This document shows positions 15,943 to 23,347 of a DNA stretch of 38,808 nucleotides, piece by piece (the first letter of the stretch is position 1; each line of letters begins with the position of its first letter). This stretch comes from Verrucomicrobiales bacterium. Its GTDB lineage: Bacteria > Verrucomicrobiota > Verrucomicrobiia > Verrucomicrobiales > V1-33. The DNA lies in NCBI GenBank assembly GCA_947460575.1, contig CANHIJ010000030.1:1-38808 (forward strand). Reading direction: 5' to 3'. The notes beneath the pieces are model-generated. The model made no database searches. It had not been told where the DNA came from and saw nothing but the letters and a program-made list of their open reading frames with translations. The position numbers and the translations under genes were made by a program.

Positions 15943-16854
15943 ATGAATCCGCTGCCGCCGGAATGTCCCACTCTCGCCGCGGTGGCGCTGCCGCGATGGC
16001 GCGCGAGCCGCGGGCCGGGCGGCGCCTTCCAGTGGGCGGAGGCGGTCGACTGCGTGGCCGCGGAGGCTCCCCTCACTTTGAGGGTGGAGGGTCGCGCCGT
16101 GGCGGTGGTGATGCGGACGCCCGGGCATGACCGGGAATTGGCAGCGGGCTTTCTCTTGACCGAAGGAGTGATAGGGAGTGCGGGGGACCTGTTTGAGATT
16201 TCACTTTGCCCCTCCCTGGAGCGGCCTCCGGGCGCGGCGCCAGACACCCTTGCTGGCGAATCAGGGGAGGCGATGTCCGGCGAGACGGGGGACAGCGCTC
16301 ATATCCTCCTGACTGATCCTAGCGGTTTTGACCCTGGGCGGCTGACGCGCCATGTGTTCACGTCCTCGAGCTGCGGGATTTGTAGTAAAACGGATCTCAC
16401 GACGGCGCTGCGGCCCGAGCAAATCCTTCGGCCCGGGGCCAAACCCTTGGTGTCGGCGGCGACCCTAGCTACTTTCCCGGATCGGCTGCGCGCGGCCCAG
16501 CCCACCTTTGCGGCCACTGGGGGGCTGCACGCCTGCGCTTGGTTTTCCCTGGAGGATCTGGCGGCGCCGCCGCTGCTTTTTGAGGACGTAGGGCGCCACA
16601 ACGCCCTCGACAAACTGCTCGGCCACGCCCTCCTGGCGGGGCAGTCGCTGTCAGCGGGGCTGCTCCTGCTGAGCGGGCGCATCTCCTTTGAGTTGGTGCA
16701 AAAAGCTCTCGCGGCGCGCCTTCCGTTGATCGCCGCGGTGGGCGCTCCGAGCAGCTTGGCGGTGGCCTACGCCGCGGCCGCAGGCATCACCCTTTGCGGC
16801 TTTGTCCGGGATGACCGCCTCAACGTCTACACTCACCCCGGCCGGGTCCGCTGA
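15943..16854 (+). CDS. fdhD: formate dehydrogenase accessory sulfurtransferase
   Basis: FdhD takes sulfur from a cysteine desulfurase and passes it to the molybdenum cofactor of formate dehydrogenase. The 303-residue protein has the family core: AVVMRTPGHDRELAAGFLLT, SSSCGICSK with the sulfur-carrying Cys144 and Cys147, GGLHACAWFS, and LFEDVGRHNALDKLLG. Between the N-terminal core and the CxxC lies a longer variable insert than usual (Pro/Gly/Glu-rich). I chose the ATG at 15943, which has AAAAGGGA just upstream; a GTG at 15925 is also possible. There is no formate dehydrogenase gene in the window. It is downstream of citrate synthase, perhaps on the same transcript. Confidence 0.94.
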   Translation: MNPLPPECPTLAAVALPRWRASRGPGGAFQWAEAVDCVAAEAPLTLRVEGRAVAVVMRTPGHDRELAAGFLLTEGVIGSAGDLFEISLCPSLERPPGAAPDTLAGESGEAMSGETGDSAHILLTDPSGFDPGRLTRHVFTSSSCGICSKTDLTTALRPEQILRPGAKPLVSAATLATFPDRLRAAQPTFAATGGLHACAWFSLEDLAAPPLLFEDVGRHNALDKLLGHALLAGQSLSAGLLLLSGRISFELVQKALAARLPLIAAVGAPSSLAVAYAAAAGITLCGFVRDDRLNVYTHPGRVR

Positions 16855-16946
16855 GGGACCCCGCAGCGAGGTGGATGAGGCCTGCGTTTGCCCCGCTTTA
16901 AGATGCGGCGTTCCTTCAGAGCGCGGGAATCGAGGGCCTTGGCCAA

Positions 16947-16992
16947 CCCAGGGCGTTGCGCTGGGCTGGGATGCGCTGCCCTTACAGGGCAG
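16947..16992. repeat. dispersed palindromic extragenic repeat, copy B
   Basis: CCCAGGGC-GTT-GCGCTGGG (16947-16965, one mismatch) followed by CTGCCC-TTACA-GGGCAG (16976-16992) reproduces two hairpins of copy A at 3055-3097: the same GGGCGTTGC core, the same GGGCT link, and a second hairpin of G/C arms. The rest of the 16855-17211 gap holds low-complexity sequence and a hairpin, no gene. Confidence 0.7.
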
Positions 16993-17009
16993 AGGCACCG
17001 CCAATGGGC

Positions 17010-17072
17010 GAGGTCATGGTCGCTGTCAAGGTCATGGAGTAGGTCAGGGCCGAGGTTTGGGCCGAGGTTTGG
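17010..17072. repeat. low-complexity stretch with repeated GGTC-type hexamers
   Basis: From about 17010 the sequence is made of six-base-like units (AGGTCATGGTCG, AAGGTCATGGAG, TAGGTCAGG), ending in two exact 12-bp copies of GCCGAGGTTTGG at 17049-17072. It is in the gap between fdhD and the pseudokinase gene, right after repeat copy B. It may be part of a larger composite repeat. Confidence 0.5.
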
Positions 17073-17150
17073 GCGGTGGAAGTTTTCCAAAGTGCCCGCT
17101 TCAATCTCAAAATGAGCGTCATGGACGAGGTCAAGGGCGGTGGGGCAGGC

Positions 17151-17167
17151 GGAAGCCATCGGCTTCC
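17151..17167. other. hairpin near the 3' end of the pseudokinase gene
   Basis: GGAAGCC-ATC-GGCTTCC is a perfect 7-bp stem 45 bases beyond the minus-strand stop at 17212. No strong T-run follows on the minus strand, so a role as terminator is uncertain. Confidence 0.3.
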
Positions 17168-17211
17168 AAAGCGTTTCTGCTGGGTCACTTGTGCCGGAGT
17201 TGATCAGGAGG

Positions 17212-19440
17212 TCATTGGAGCCAGATTGCTTGGCCGCTGAGGTGGGCCATGAGGGCGGCGAGGGCGGCGGCGATGAGGACGACGATGAGGGCGAGGATCC
17301 AGGGAGAGGGGCGGGTGGGCGGAGCGGGTTCGGCCGGTGGGTTGAGGGAGTTGAGGGCTTCCATGAAGCCCAAGGGGGTTGCGTCTCCGGGGGCGTGGGG
17401 GGTGAGGGCGGGCTCGGGGAAGGCGGGCCAGAGGGGGAAGGCGGGATTTTCTGGCAAATTGGGGTCTGCGGGGAAGGCGTGGCCGGAAGGGGGGTGGCCG
17501 AAGAGGGCTTCGGCGAAGCTGAGCTCGGGGAGGTCTGGAGAGGGGCTGGGGCCAGGGTCCGCGGGGGCGAGGGAATCTTGGAAGGGGTCGAAGAGGCCGA
17601 GGGGAGCAGGGGGAAGGGGAGAGGAGAGGGCTGGGGCCGGGCTGGGGGAGCTTTTGGAGCGGGCGGTTTTGGAGCGGGCGGGTTTAGCGGGGGAGGCGGC
17701 GGCAGGGGCTGGGGCGGCGGCGGTTGGCGGGGAGGATGGGCCTGGGGTGGCGGATTGGGGGAGGGCCGGGGCAGGTGGGGCGGGGGATTTGGGGTTGGGG
17801 GAGTCGAGGTGCTGACGGAAGCGCTGGAGGAAGCCGCTCGGGCTGGAGGGGGAAGGGGAGCGGGCGCTGAGGGTGGCGAAGAGGAGGGGTTGGAGGGTTT
17901 CGGGGATTTGGGGGGTGCCGCCGAGGAGCCAGACGGCGAGGAGGGCGAGGTCACGGGCGGAGGGAAGCGCGCCGGGATTGGATGGGGGGGCGGGGGAATC
18001 GGCGGCGAGGCAGGGGTCGCCGGGCAGGAGGTTTTCGAGTTGGAAGCGGTCGGGCTGGGTGAAGTCGAGGGCGGTGGGCCAGGTGCGCAGTTTGAGGGCG
18101 AAGGGGGGCCACTGGGAGAGGGGGAGGCGGGCGAGGCGGGAGGGGTGGGGGAGGGAGGTTTCGCTGGAGGGGGAGGAGAAGTGGAGGGGGATGAGGCCTG
18201 GGGAGCGCCAGTAGAGGGGGAGGGAGAGGGCGGCGGCGGCTTGGGCGGCGGCGTCGATTTGATCGAGGATGAGGAGGGCTTCCGCGGGGGCCATGGCGGG
18301 GCGGAGGCGGTGGAGGGAGTGGAGGGTCCACTTGCCGGGGATTTCCTCGACGAGGGTGGGGCTGGGGGCGGCGGGGTGGAAGGCGAGGGGGGCGAGGAGG
18401 TGGGGGTGGCGATGGGAGGCGAGGGCGGCCCAGGCTTTTCCCAGGGGGGGGAGGATGGCGGGGGAGGGGAGGAGGTTTTTGGGGGGGAAGACCTGGACGT
18501 TGAGGGGGCGGCGGGTGGCGCGCTGAGTGCCGCGAAGGCGGTAGGGGTCGGCGGCATCGGGGCGCCGGGGGTCGAGGGTGAGGTCGTCGCGAAGGGATTC
18601 GGCGGTTTCGGCGGCCTCGGGGAGGTGTGGGGCGAGGGGGAGTTTGGGGAGGAAGGGGGTGGGTAGAAGTTCGGGAGGGGCGGTGAGCTCTGGGGGGAAG
18701 TCCCGGGCGCAGCGCTCGACGAGGGTGCGCAGCTGTTCGAGGGTGCGGGGGTGGTGGGGTTTGGTGGGGGTGAGGATGGAGTTGAGGAGGAAGGCGAATT
18801 CGGGGGGGAGGGGGCGGGAGGCGAGGAGTTCGGGGGAGAGAGGGGTTTCGGGGAGGGGGCCGGTGAGGAGTTGGGCAAGGAGGCGGGCGACTTGACGGAT
18901 GGCGCGGGTTTCGGCGCTTTGGGGGTCGGGGTTGTCGGAGGTGGTGAGGCCGAGGTCGCACAAGCGGAGGGAGAGGTCGGCGGGGCGGGGACCGGAGAGG
19001 GAGAGGCCGACGTGGAGGAGGTGGACGCCGCTGAGGAGGGAGGGATGGTGGGCGAGGGCGGCGAGGGCTTGGAGGAGCTGGCGGATGAGGAGCAAGGCCA
19101 GCCAGGGGGGGATGAGGGGGCAGCGGGCGAGCCAGGAGTCGAGGCGTTCGCCGTCGAGGAATGCGGAGACGAAGTAGTTGGCGCCCTCGTCTTCGCCGCC
19201 GTCGAGGACGCGGAGGATGTTGGGGTGGCGGAGGGTGGCGGCGCGCTGGAGAAGTTGTTGGAAGCTGGCGGGGTCGCGGGAGCGATCTGGGGGGGCGATG
19301 GCGATGTGGAGTTCGACGAAGCGGAGCAGGTGGTTGTCGAAGGCGAGACAGGCGACCTCGTCGGGGCCGCGCCAGACTTCGATGGTGGCGCCCTGGCGGT
19401 CCTGGCAGATAGTGTAGTGGCGGAAGGTCTGGAGGGACAT
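17212..19440 (-). CDS. membrane-anchored protein with two degenerate protein-kinase-like regions
   Basis: A 742-residue protein I assign to the Ser/Thr kinase fold without activity. In region one (about 10-245), LRHPNILRVLDGGE (70-83), NYFVSAFLDGERLDSWL (89-105) and IRQVARLLAQLLTG (181-194) match the C-helix, hinge and F-helix of Hanks kinases. The catalytic loop reads VHLLHVGLS where HRDxKPxN is expected, the DFG site reads CDLGLT, and no VAIK lysine is seen. A second, weaker kinase-like region (about 299-500) has RRPLNVQVFPP, HRHPHLLAPLAFH and LVEEIPGKWTLHSLH, again without catalytic residues. A long Pro/Ala-rich linker leads to one C-terminal TM helix (about 713-733). It is divergent, 81 bases away, from the cyclase gene. 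Its partner or ligand is unknown; a scaffold role is a guess. Confidence 0.7.
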   Translation of the reverse strand: MSLQTFRHYTICQDRQGATIEVWRGPDEVACLAFDNHLLRFVELHIAIAPPDRSRDPASFQQLLQRAATLRHPNILRVLDGGEDEGANYFVSAFLDGERLDSWLARCPLIPPWLALLLIRQLLQALAALAHHPSLLSGVHLLHVGLSLSGPRPADLSLRLCDLGLTTSDNPDPQSAETRAIRQVARLLAQLLTGPLPETPLSPELLASRPLPPEFAFLLNSILTPTKPHHPRTLEQLRTLVERCARDFPPELTAPPELLPTPFLPKLPLAPHLPEAAETAESLRDDLTLDPRRPDAADPYRLRGTQRATRRPLNVQVFPPKNLLPSPAILPPLGKAWAALASHRHPHLLAPLAFHPAAPSPTLVEEIPGKWTLHSLHRLRPAMAPAEALLILDQIDAAAQAAAALSLPLYWRSPGLIPLHFSSPSSETSLPHPSRLARLPLSQWPPFALKLRTWPTALDFTQPDRFQLENLLPGDPCLAADSPAPPSNPGALPSARDLALLAVWLLGGTPQIPETLQPLLFATLSARSPSPSSPSGFLQRFRQHLDSPNPKSPAPPAPALPQSATPGPSSPPTAAAPAPAAASPAKPARSKTARSKSSPSPAPALSSPLPPAPLGLFDPFQDSLAPADPGPSPSPDLPELSFAEALFGHPPSGHAFPADPNLPENPAFPLWPAFPEPALTPHAPGDATPLGFMEALNSLNPPAEPAPPTRPSPWILALIVVLIAAALAALMAHLSGQAIWLQ

Positions 19441-19521
19441 GGCGGAGGGTTGGGGGAGATTAGCACAGGATGGGGGAAGATTTTAGCTTTCCGTTTGGGC
19501 TTTTTGGGATGTGGTGGGGGG

Positions 19522-21339
19522 ATGGCAGGAGCACAATTAAGGGAGCGGGTGGAGCGCGCGGAGGAGGCGGCGCGGCGGCGGCTATTGGCGGGGCGGACGG
19601 CGTCAGGGGGGTGGGAGGGGGAGCTTTCTTCGAGTGCGCTGGCGACGGCGGTGGCGCTGTTGGCGCTGGGAGTGGTACCGGAGGAGGCGGGGCACCGGGC
19701 CTTGCTGGAGGGGGGGTGTCGGTGGTTGCTGCGGACGCAACTGGCGGATGGGGGCTGGGGGGATACGGATCGGAGCGGGGCGAATGTGGCGACGAGCTTG
19801 CTGGCGTGGTCGGCGCTGGGCTTGGCGGGTCGGGTGCTGGGCTGGGGTGAGGAGGCGGCAATGGCGGGGGCGGTGGAGCGGGTGGAGGGCTGGATTGTGG
19901 GGGCGGCGGGGGGGCTGGGGCCGGGGGAATTGGGGGCGGCGCTGGAGGGGCGCTACGGGAAGGACAAGACGTTTGCGGTTCCGATTTTGATGGCTTGCGC
20001 GGTGGGGGGGCGCCTGGGGCCGTCGCCGCAGTGTTGGCGGTGGGTATCGGCTTTGCCGTTTGAGCTGGCGGCGCTGCCGCGGGAGTGGTTTGCGGCGCTG
20101 CAGTTGCCGGTGGTGAGCTATGCGCTGCCAGCGCTGATCGCGATTGGGCAGGCGCGGCATTATCAGGTGCCGGTTTGGGGGCCGTGGGCGTGGGTGCGGG
20201 GTGGGGCGGTGGGGCGGACGCGGCGGCTGTTGCGGGAGATTCAGCCGGAGGGAGGCGGGTTTTTGGAGGCGACTCCGCTGACGGGGTTTGTGGCCATGGC
20301 GCTGGCGTCGGCGGGGGCAGGGGAGGGAGAAGTGGTGCGGGCGGCGGTGGGATTTTTGCGGGAGTCGGTGCGGGCGGATGGGAGTTGGCCGATCGACACG
20401 AACTTGGCGACGTGGGGGACCACGCTGGCGGTGAAGGCGCTGGGGGAGGGGTTGCCGGAGTCGGGGCGGGCGGCGGTGCGGGGGTGGCTGCTGGGGCAGC
20501 AATACCGGGAGAAGCATCCCTATTGTTTGTCGGCCCCGGGGGGGTGGGCGTGGACGGATTTGCCTGGGGGAGTGCCGGATGCGGACGACACCGCGGGGGC
20601 TTTGCTGGCCTTGCGGGAGTTATCGGGGGGAGCAGACCGGGAGGCGGCGGAGGCGGGGGCGCGCTGGCTGGGGGGCTTGCAGAATCGGGACGGGGGGATG
20701 CCGACGTTTTGCAAGGGGTGGGGGGCTTTGCCGTTTGACCGCAGCGCTCCGGATTTGACGGCCCATGCCTTGGCGGCTTGGCAAGCGTGGCGTGGGGAAG
20801 TGGGCTGGGACGCGAGGCCGTCGATGCGGCGGGCGGTGGCTTGGTTGGGGAAGACGCAGGGGGAAGCGGGATGGTGGCTGCCGCTGTGGTTTGGAAATGA
20901 GCGCGAGGTGGGGGAGGGAAATCCGGTGTATGGGACGGCGGCGGTTTTGAAATACCTCTGTCGCTTGCCAGAGGGGGATTTTGCGGAGTTGGGGGGGATT
21001 CGGGCGCGGGCTTTGGGGTTTTTGCTGGGGGCGCAGCAGGAGGGGGGAGGCTGGTCGGGGGGAGTGGGCGGGGGGGCGGCATCGGTGGAAGAGACGGGGG
21101 CGGCGCTGGAGGCGCTGTTGGCGGCCCAGGAAGTGGTGGGGTTGGCGGTGCCGCGGGCGGCGCTGGATCGGGGGCTGGAGGCGCTGCTGGAGTTGACGGC
21201 GGAGGGCACGGTGTTTCCGGCGGCGCCCATTGGACTTTATTTTGCCCGGCTGTGGTATTATGAAGCGCTTTATCCGCTGATTGTGGCGGCGAGCGTTTTC
21301 CGGCAGGCGCGGCGCGGCTGGGTGGCGGCGCGCGTTTGA
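19522..21339 (+). CDS. squalene-hopene-cyclase-like triterpene cyclase
   Basis: A 605-residue protein of the class II terpene cyclase (alpha-alpha barrel) family. Several QW-type repeats are present: ADGGWGDTDRSGANVATS (76-93), ADGSWPIDTNLATWG (285-299) and QNRDGGMPTFCKGWG (387-401). The acid motif that protonates the substrate is DADDT (353-357), where most bacterial squalene-hopene cyclases have DVDDT. WYYEALYPLIVAA near the end matches the usual C-terminal motif. It is shorter than typical SHC (about 630-720 aa), so it may be a divergent cyclase with another substrate. The ATG at 19522 follows GGTGGGGG. The nuclease gene begins 12 bases after its stop. No hpnC/D/E genes are in the window. 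Reaction is not settled; squalene to hopene is the reference reaction of the family. Confidence 0.8.
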   Translation: MAGAQLRERVERAEEAARRRLLAGRTASGGWEGELSSSALATAVALLALGVVPEEAGHRALLEGGCRWLLRTQLADGGWGDTDRSGANVATSLLAWSALGLAGRVLGWGEEAAMAGAVERVEGWIVGAAGGLGPGELGAALEGRYGKDKTFAVPILMACAVGGRLGPSPQCWRWVSALPFELAALPREWFAALQLPVVSYALPALIAIGQARHYQVPVWGPWAWVRGGAVGRTRRLLREIQPEGGGFLEATPLTGFVAMALASAGAGEGEVVRAAVGFLRESVRADGSWPIDTNLATWGTTLAVKALGEGLPESGRAAVRGWLLGQQYREKHPYCLSAPGGWAWTDLPGGVPDADDTAGALLALRELSGGADREAAEAGARWLGGLQNRDGGMPTFCKGWGALPFDRSAPDLTAHALAAWQAWRGEVGWDARPSMRRAVAWLGKTQGEAGWWLPLWFGNEREVGEGNPVYGTAAVLKYLCRLPEGDFAELGGIRARALGFLLGAQQEGGGWSGGVGGGAASVEETGAALEALLAAQEVVGLAVPRAALDRGLEALLELTAEGTVFPAAPIGLYFARLWYYEALYPLIVAASVFRQARRGWVAARV

Positions 21340-21351
21340 AATTTGACTCCC

Positions 21352-21996
21352 ATGCGCCTGCGCCCAGCTCCCGCTTTCCTGCGCTATGGCTTGGCGGTGG
21401 CGGTGGGCGTGGCCGTGGCGCGCTGGAAGGGGTGGATTCCGGGGGAGGGTGCGGGGCGGGCGAGGTTGGAGGAGGTGGGCCGCCCGGCGACGCGGGTCGA
21501 GGGGGCCTGGGAGGAATTGGTGGGCTGCCGCTTGGTGAACGACCGGGGGAATGACGGGGACAGTTTTGTGGTGGAGCACCAGGGCCGACGATACACGGTG
21601 CGGCTCTATTTTGTGGATTGCCCCGAAAAGGTCCGCCACCAGTACAATGGGGACCGTTTGGCGGATCAGGGCCGGTATTTTGGGGGGCTGAGCGAGGGGG
21701 AGACGGTGGGAGTGGGGGAGGCGGCGCGGGATTTTTCGCTGGAGCGGCTGCGCGCTGGGGGGTTTGCGGTGCTGACGCGCTGGGAAGCGGTTTTCGACAG
21801 CGAGCGGTACTACGCCTTTGTGGGGGTCCCGCAGGGCGATTTGGGGGAATTGCTGGTGCGGGAGGGCTTGGCGCGGATTTACACCAAGGGCGAGAATCGC
21901 CCCCGCGGTTTGCGGGCGGCGGCGGAAAAGCAGCGCTTGCGGGACCTAGAAGGGGCGGCGCGCCGGGCGCGCCGCGGGGGCTGGGGGCTGCGCTAA
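21352..21996 (+). CDS. membrane-anchored thermonuclease (SNase)-like protein
   Basis: A 214-residue protein with a hydrophobic N-terminus (about 8-23), so a signal anchor is likely, and an SNase-type OB-fold (about 55-205). GNDGDSFVV, VRLYFVDCPEK and LLVREGLARIY are family motifs. By comparison with staphylococcal nuclease, Arg35, Glu43 and Arg87 correspond to the Arg in VRLYF, the Glu in CPEK, and the Arg in SERYYAF, so activity is plausible. The usual D-x-P is D-C-P here. The ATG at 21352 is chosen over a TTG at 21343. It is 12 bases after the cyclase stop and likely shares its transcript, though a functional link is not obvious. A bidirectional terminator follows. Confidence 0.82.
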   Translation: MRLRPAPAFLRYGLAVAVGVAVARWKGWIPGEGAGRARLEEVGRPATRVEGAWEELVGCRLVNDRGNDGDSFVVEHQGRRYTVRLYFVDCPEKVRHQYNGDRLADQGRYFGGLSEGETVGVGEAARDFSLERLRAGGFAVLTRWEAVFDSERYYAFVGVPQGDLGELLVREGLARIYTKGENRPRGLRAAAEKQRLRDLEGAARRARRGGWGLR

Positions 21997-22038
21997 GAAG
22001 GGGCCGCGGCAACTGGTGGGGCCGCGGGCGGAAAAACG

Positions 22039-22092
22039 AGCCGCCCCGGGAAGACCTGATCGCTCAGGGACCTCCGCGGGGCGGCTTTTTTA
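22039..22092. terminator. bidirectional intrinsic terminator between convergent genes
   Basis: AGCCGCCCCG (22039-22048) pairs with CGGGGCGGCT (22077-22086), with an inner stem CCTGA-TCGC-TCAGG (22055-22068). On the plus strand CTTTTTTAG follows; on the minus strand CGTTTTTCC follows. It can end both the cyclase/nuclease transcript and the proC transcript. Confidence 0.85.
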
Positions 22093-22101
22093 GGGGGGAT
22101 G

Positions 22102-22135
22102 AGGCGAAACTTGCCCCGGGGGGCAAATTTCGCCT
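22102..22135. repeat. long inverted repeat beside the terminator
   Basis: Arms AGGCGAAACTTGCCCC (22102-22117) and the matching 3' arm to 22135 pair at 15 of 16 positions, loop two bases nominally. No T-run follows on either strand. Lies in the convergent gap together with the terminator; nothing else of note in 21997-22241. Confidence 0.6.
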
Positions 22136-22241
22136 AGATCTCGCGGCGGCGGGGGGACGCCGCGCGCGATTTCTAGGGAGAGACTAAATTTTGTATGCGC
22201 ATTGTCAATACAAATGGGGGGTTTTCTGGGAGCGCGGGGGA

Positions 22242-23063
22242 TTAGGCGAGTTCTCTGGCGCGGCGGGCGGCGGCGCGGACGGCTTCGATGCAGGCGGAGC
22301 GGAAGGCGCGGGATTCGAGGGCGGCGAGGCCGGCGATGGTGGTGCCGCCTGGGCTGGTGACTTGGTCGCGCAGGACGGCGGGGTGGAGGCCGGACTGGAG
22401 GACGAGGGCGGCGGCGCCGGCGACGGTTTGGGCGGCCAACTGGAGGGCTTGTTCTTTGCTGAGGCCTTCGGCGAGGCCGCCGTCGGCGAGGGCTTCGATG
22501 AAAGTGAAGACGTAGGCGGGGCCGCTGCCGCTGAGGCCGGTGACGGCGTCCAGAAGGGGTTCGGCGACGCGGGTCACGGTGCCGACGGCGCCGAGGAGGC
22601 TTTCGACGGCGGCGGCGTCGGCAGGGGTGGCCTTGGTGCCGCAGGCGTAGGCGGCGGCGCCCTGGCCGATGAGGGCGGGGGTGTTGGGCATGACCCGGAT
22701 CACGCGGTGGTGGGCGGCGGCGGCTTCCATGGCTTGCAGGGTGACGCCGGCGGCGATGGAGATGAGGAGGCGGCTTTCGGGGATGTCCTGGAGCGAAGCG
22801 ATGAGGGGCACGATGCCGGCTGGTTTGACGCAGAGCAGGACGGCGGCGGAGGCCTGGACGGCGGCGGGGGCGGTGGCGGCGATGTGGGCGCCGCCGAGGG
22901 CGGCTTGGGCGGCGGCGAGGGCGGGAGGGGAGACGTCGAAGAGGGTGATGGCTTCTGGGGCCAGGAGGTGGCGGGCGACGATGCCTTGGAGGAGGGCGCT
23001 GCCCATTTTGCCGGTGCCGAGGCAGGCGAGGGAGGTGAGGGCGGAAGCGGAGGGGGCGTTCAT
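22242..23063 (-). CDS. proC: pyrroline-5-carboxylate reductase
   Basis: Last step of proline synthesis: NAD(P)H-dependent reduction of pyrroline-5-carboxylate, in the cytoplasm. The 273-residue protein begins with the Rossmann motif CLGTGKMGSALLQGI, then LLCVKPAGI, ISIAAGVTL, RVMPNTPALIGQGAAAY (catalytic-site loop), and the C-terminal dimerisation helices with LSGSGPAYVFTFIEAL and VTSPGGTTIAGLAALE. Length is that of the family (about 270). The ATG at 23063 is placed 49 bases from the divergent 70-aa membrane protein gene on plus. No Shine-Dalgarno is seen. The bidirectional terminator downstream fits its 3' end. Confidence 0.96.
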   Translation of the reverse strand: MNAPSASALTSLACLGTGKMGSALLQGIVARHLLAPEAITLFDVSPPALAAAQAALGGAHIAATAPAAVQASAAVLLCVKPAGIVPLIASLQDIPESRLLISIAAGVTLQAMEAAAAHHRVIRVMPNTPALIGQGAAAYACGTKATPADAAAVESLLGAVGTVTRVAEPLLDAVTGLSGSGPAYVFTFIEALADGGLAEGLSKEQALQLAAQTVAGAAALVLQSGLHPAVLRDQVTSPGGTTIAGLAALESRAFRSACIEAVRAAARRARELA

Positions 23064-23112
23064 GGAAAAAAGGAGGGCTTGCTGGAGAGGCGGGTCGGCG
23101 GCAGTTTAGGGG

Positions 23113-23325
23113 ATGGAGTTCCCCGAACCGCTGGCCTTGTTTGGGATGGTGCTGTTTTCCCTCTTCGGCATGTGGGCGGTCAAGGAAGGTCGGCGTGAAT
23201 CAAATATCAAGCAACTGCTGCTGGGAATTGTCCTCGTGGGATATTCCTATTTTACCTCGGAGGCCTGGTTGGTTTGGCTGCTGGGGGTTGGGCTGACGGC
23301 GGCGGTTTTCAAGGTGCGGGAGTAG
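23113..23325 (+). CDS. small two- to three-TM membrane protein, conserved type, function unknown
   Basis: A 70-residue protein with hydrophobic helices at about 6-22, 34-47 and 51-65, ending KVRE. I recognise the general pattern of small conserved proteins sometimes labelled amino-acid transport protein; that label has no biochemical support that I know of. A GGGG stretch lies directly before the ATG. It is divergent from proC and convergent with the DUF1552 gene. Coding is supported by the clear TM pattern and by balanced codon use, not by a known domain. Confidence 0.65.
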   Translation: MEFPEPLALFGMVLFSLFGMWAVKEGRRESNIKQLLLGIVLVGYSYFTSEAWLVWLLGVGLTAAVFKVRE

Positions 23326-23347
23326 CGCGCGGGGGGGGGCGGATTTT

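Noticed and set aside
16855..17211. tRNA or other structured RNA gene in the repeat gap
   Set aside because: No T-loop or anticodon arm signature; the hairpins are explained by repeats.
16833..19466. 877-codon minus-strand frame over the pseudokinase region
   Set aside because: Different frame from the kinase-like protein, Pro/Ser-rich, runs into the repeat region; a shadow.
18751..19521. Long upstream plus-strand extension of the cyclase frame (start as early as 18751)
   Set aside because: It overlaps the minus-strand pseudokinase gene and is a Gly/Glu-rich antisense shadow; the ATG at 19522 begins the cyclase-like sequence.
19460..22012. 850-codon minus-strand frame under the cyclase and nuclease genes
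   Set aside because: Composition is almost only Pro, Ala, Arg, Ser; no domain. High-GC shadow of the plus-strand genes.
22191..22217. TTGACA-like promoter on the minus strand near 22200
   Set aside because: It points into the convergent terminator region with no downstream minus-strand gene; the -10 is poor. Chance match.
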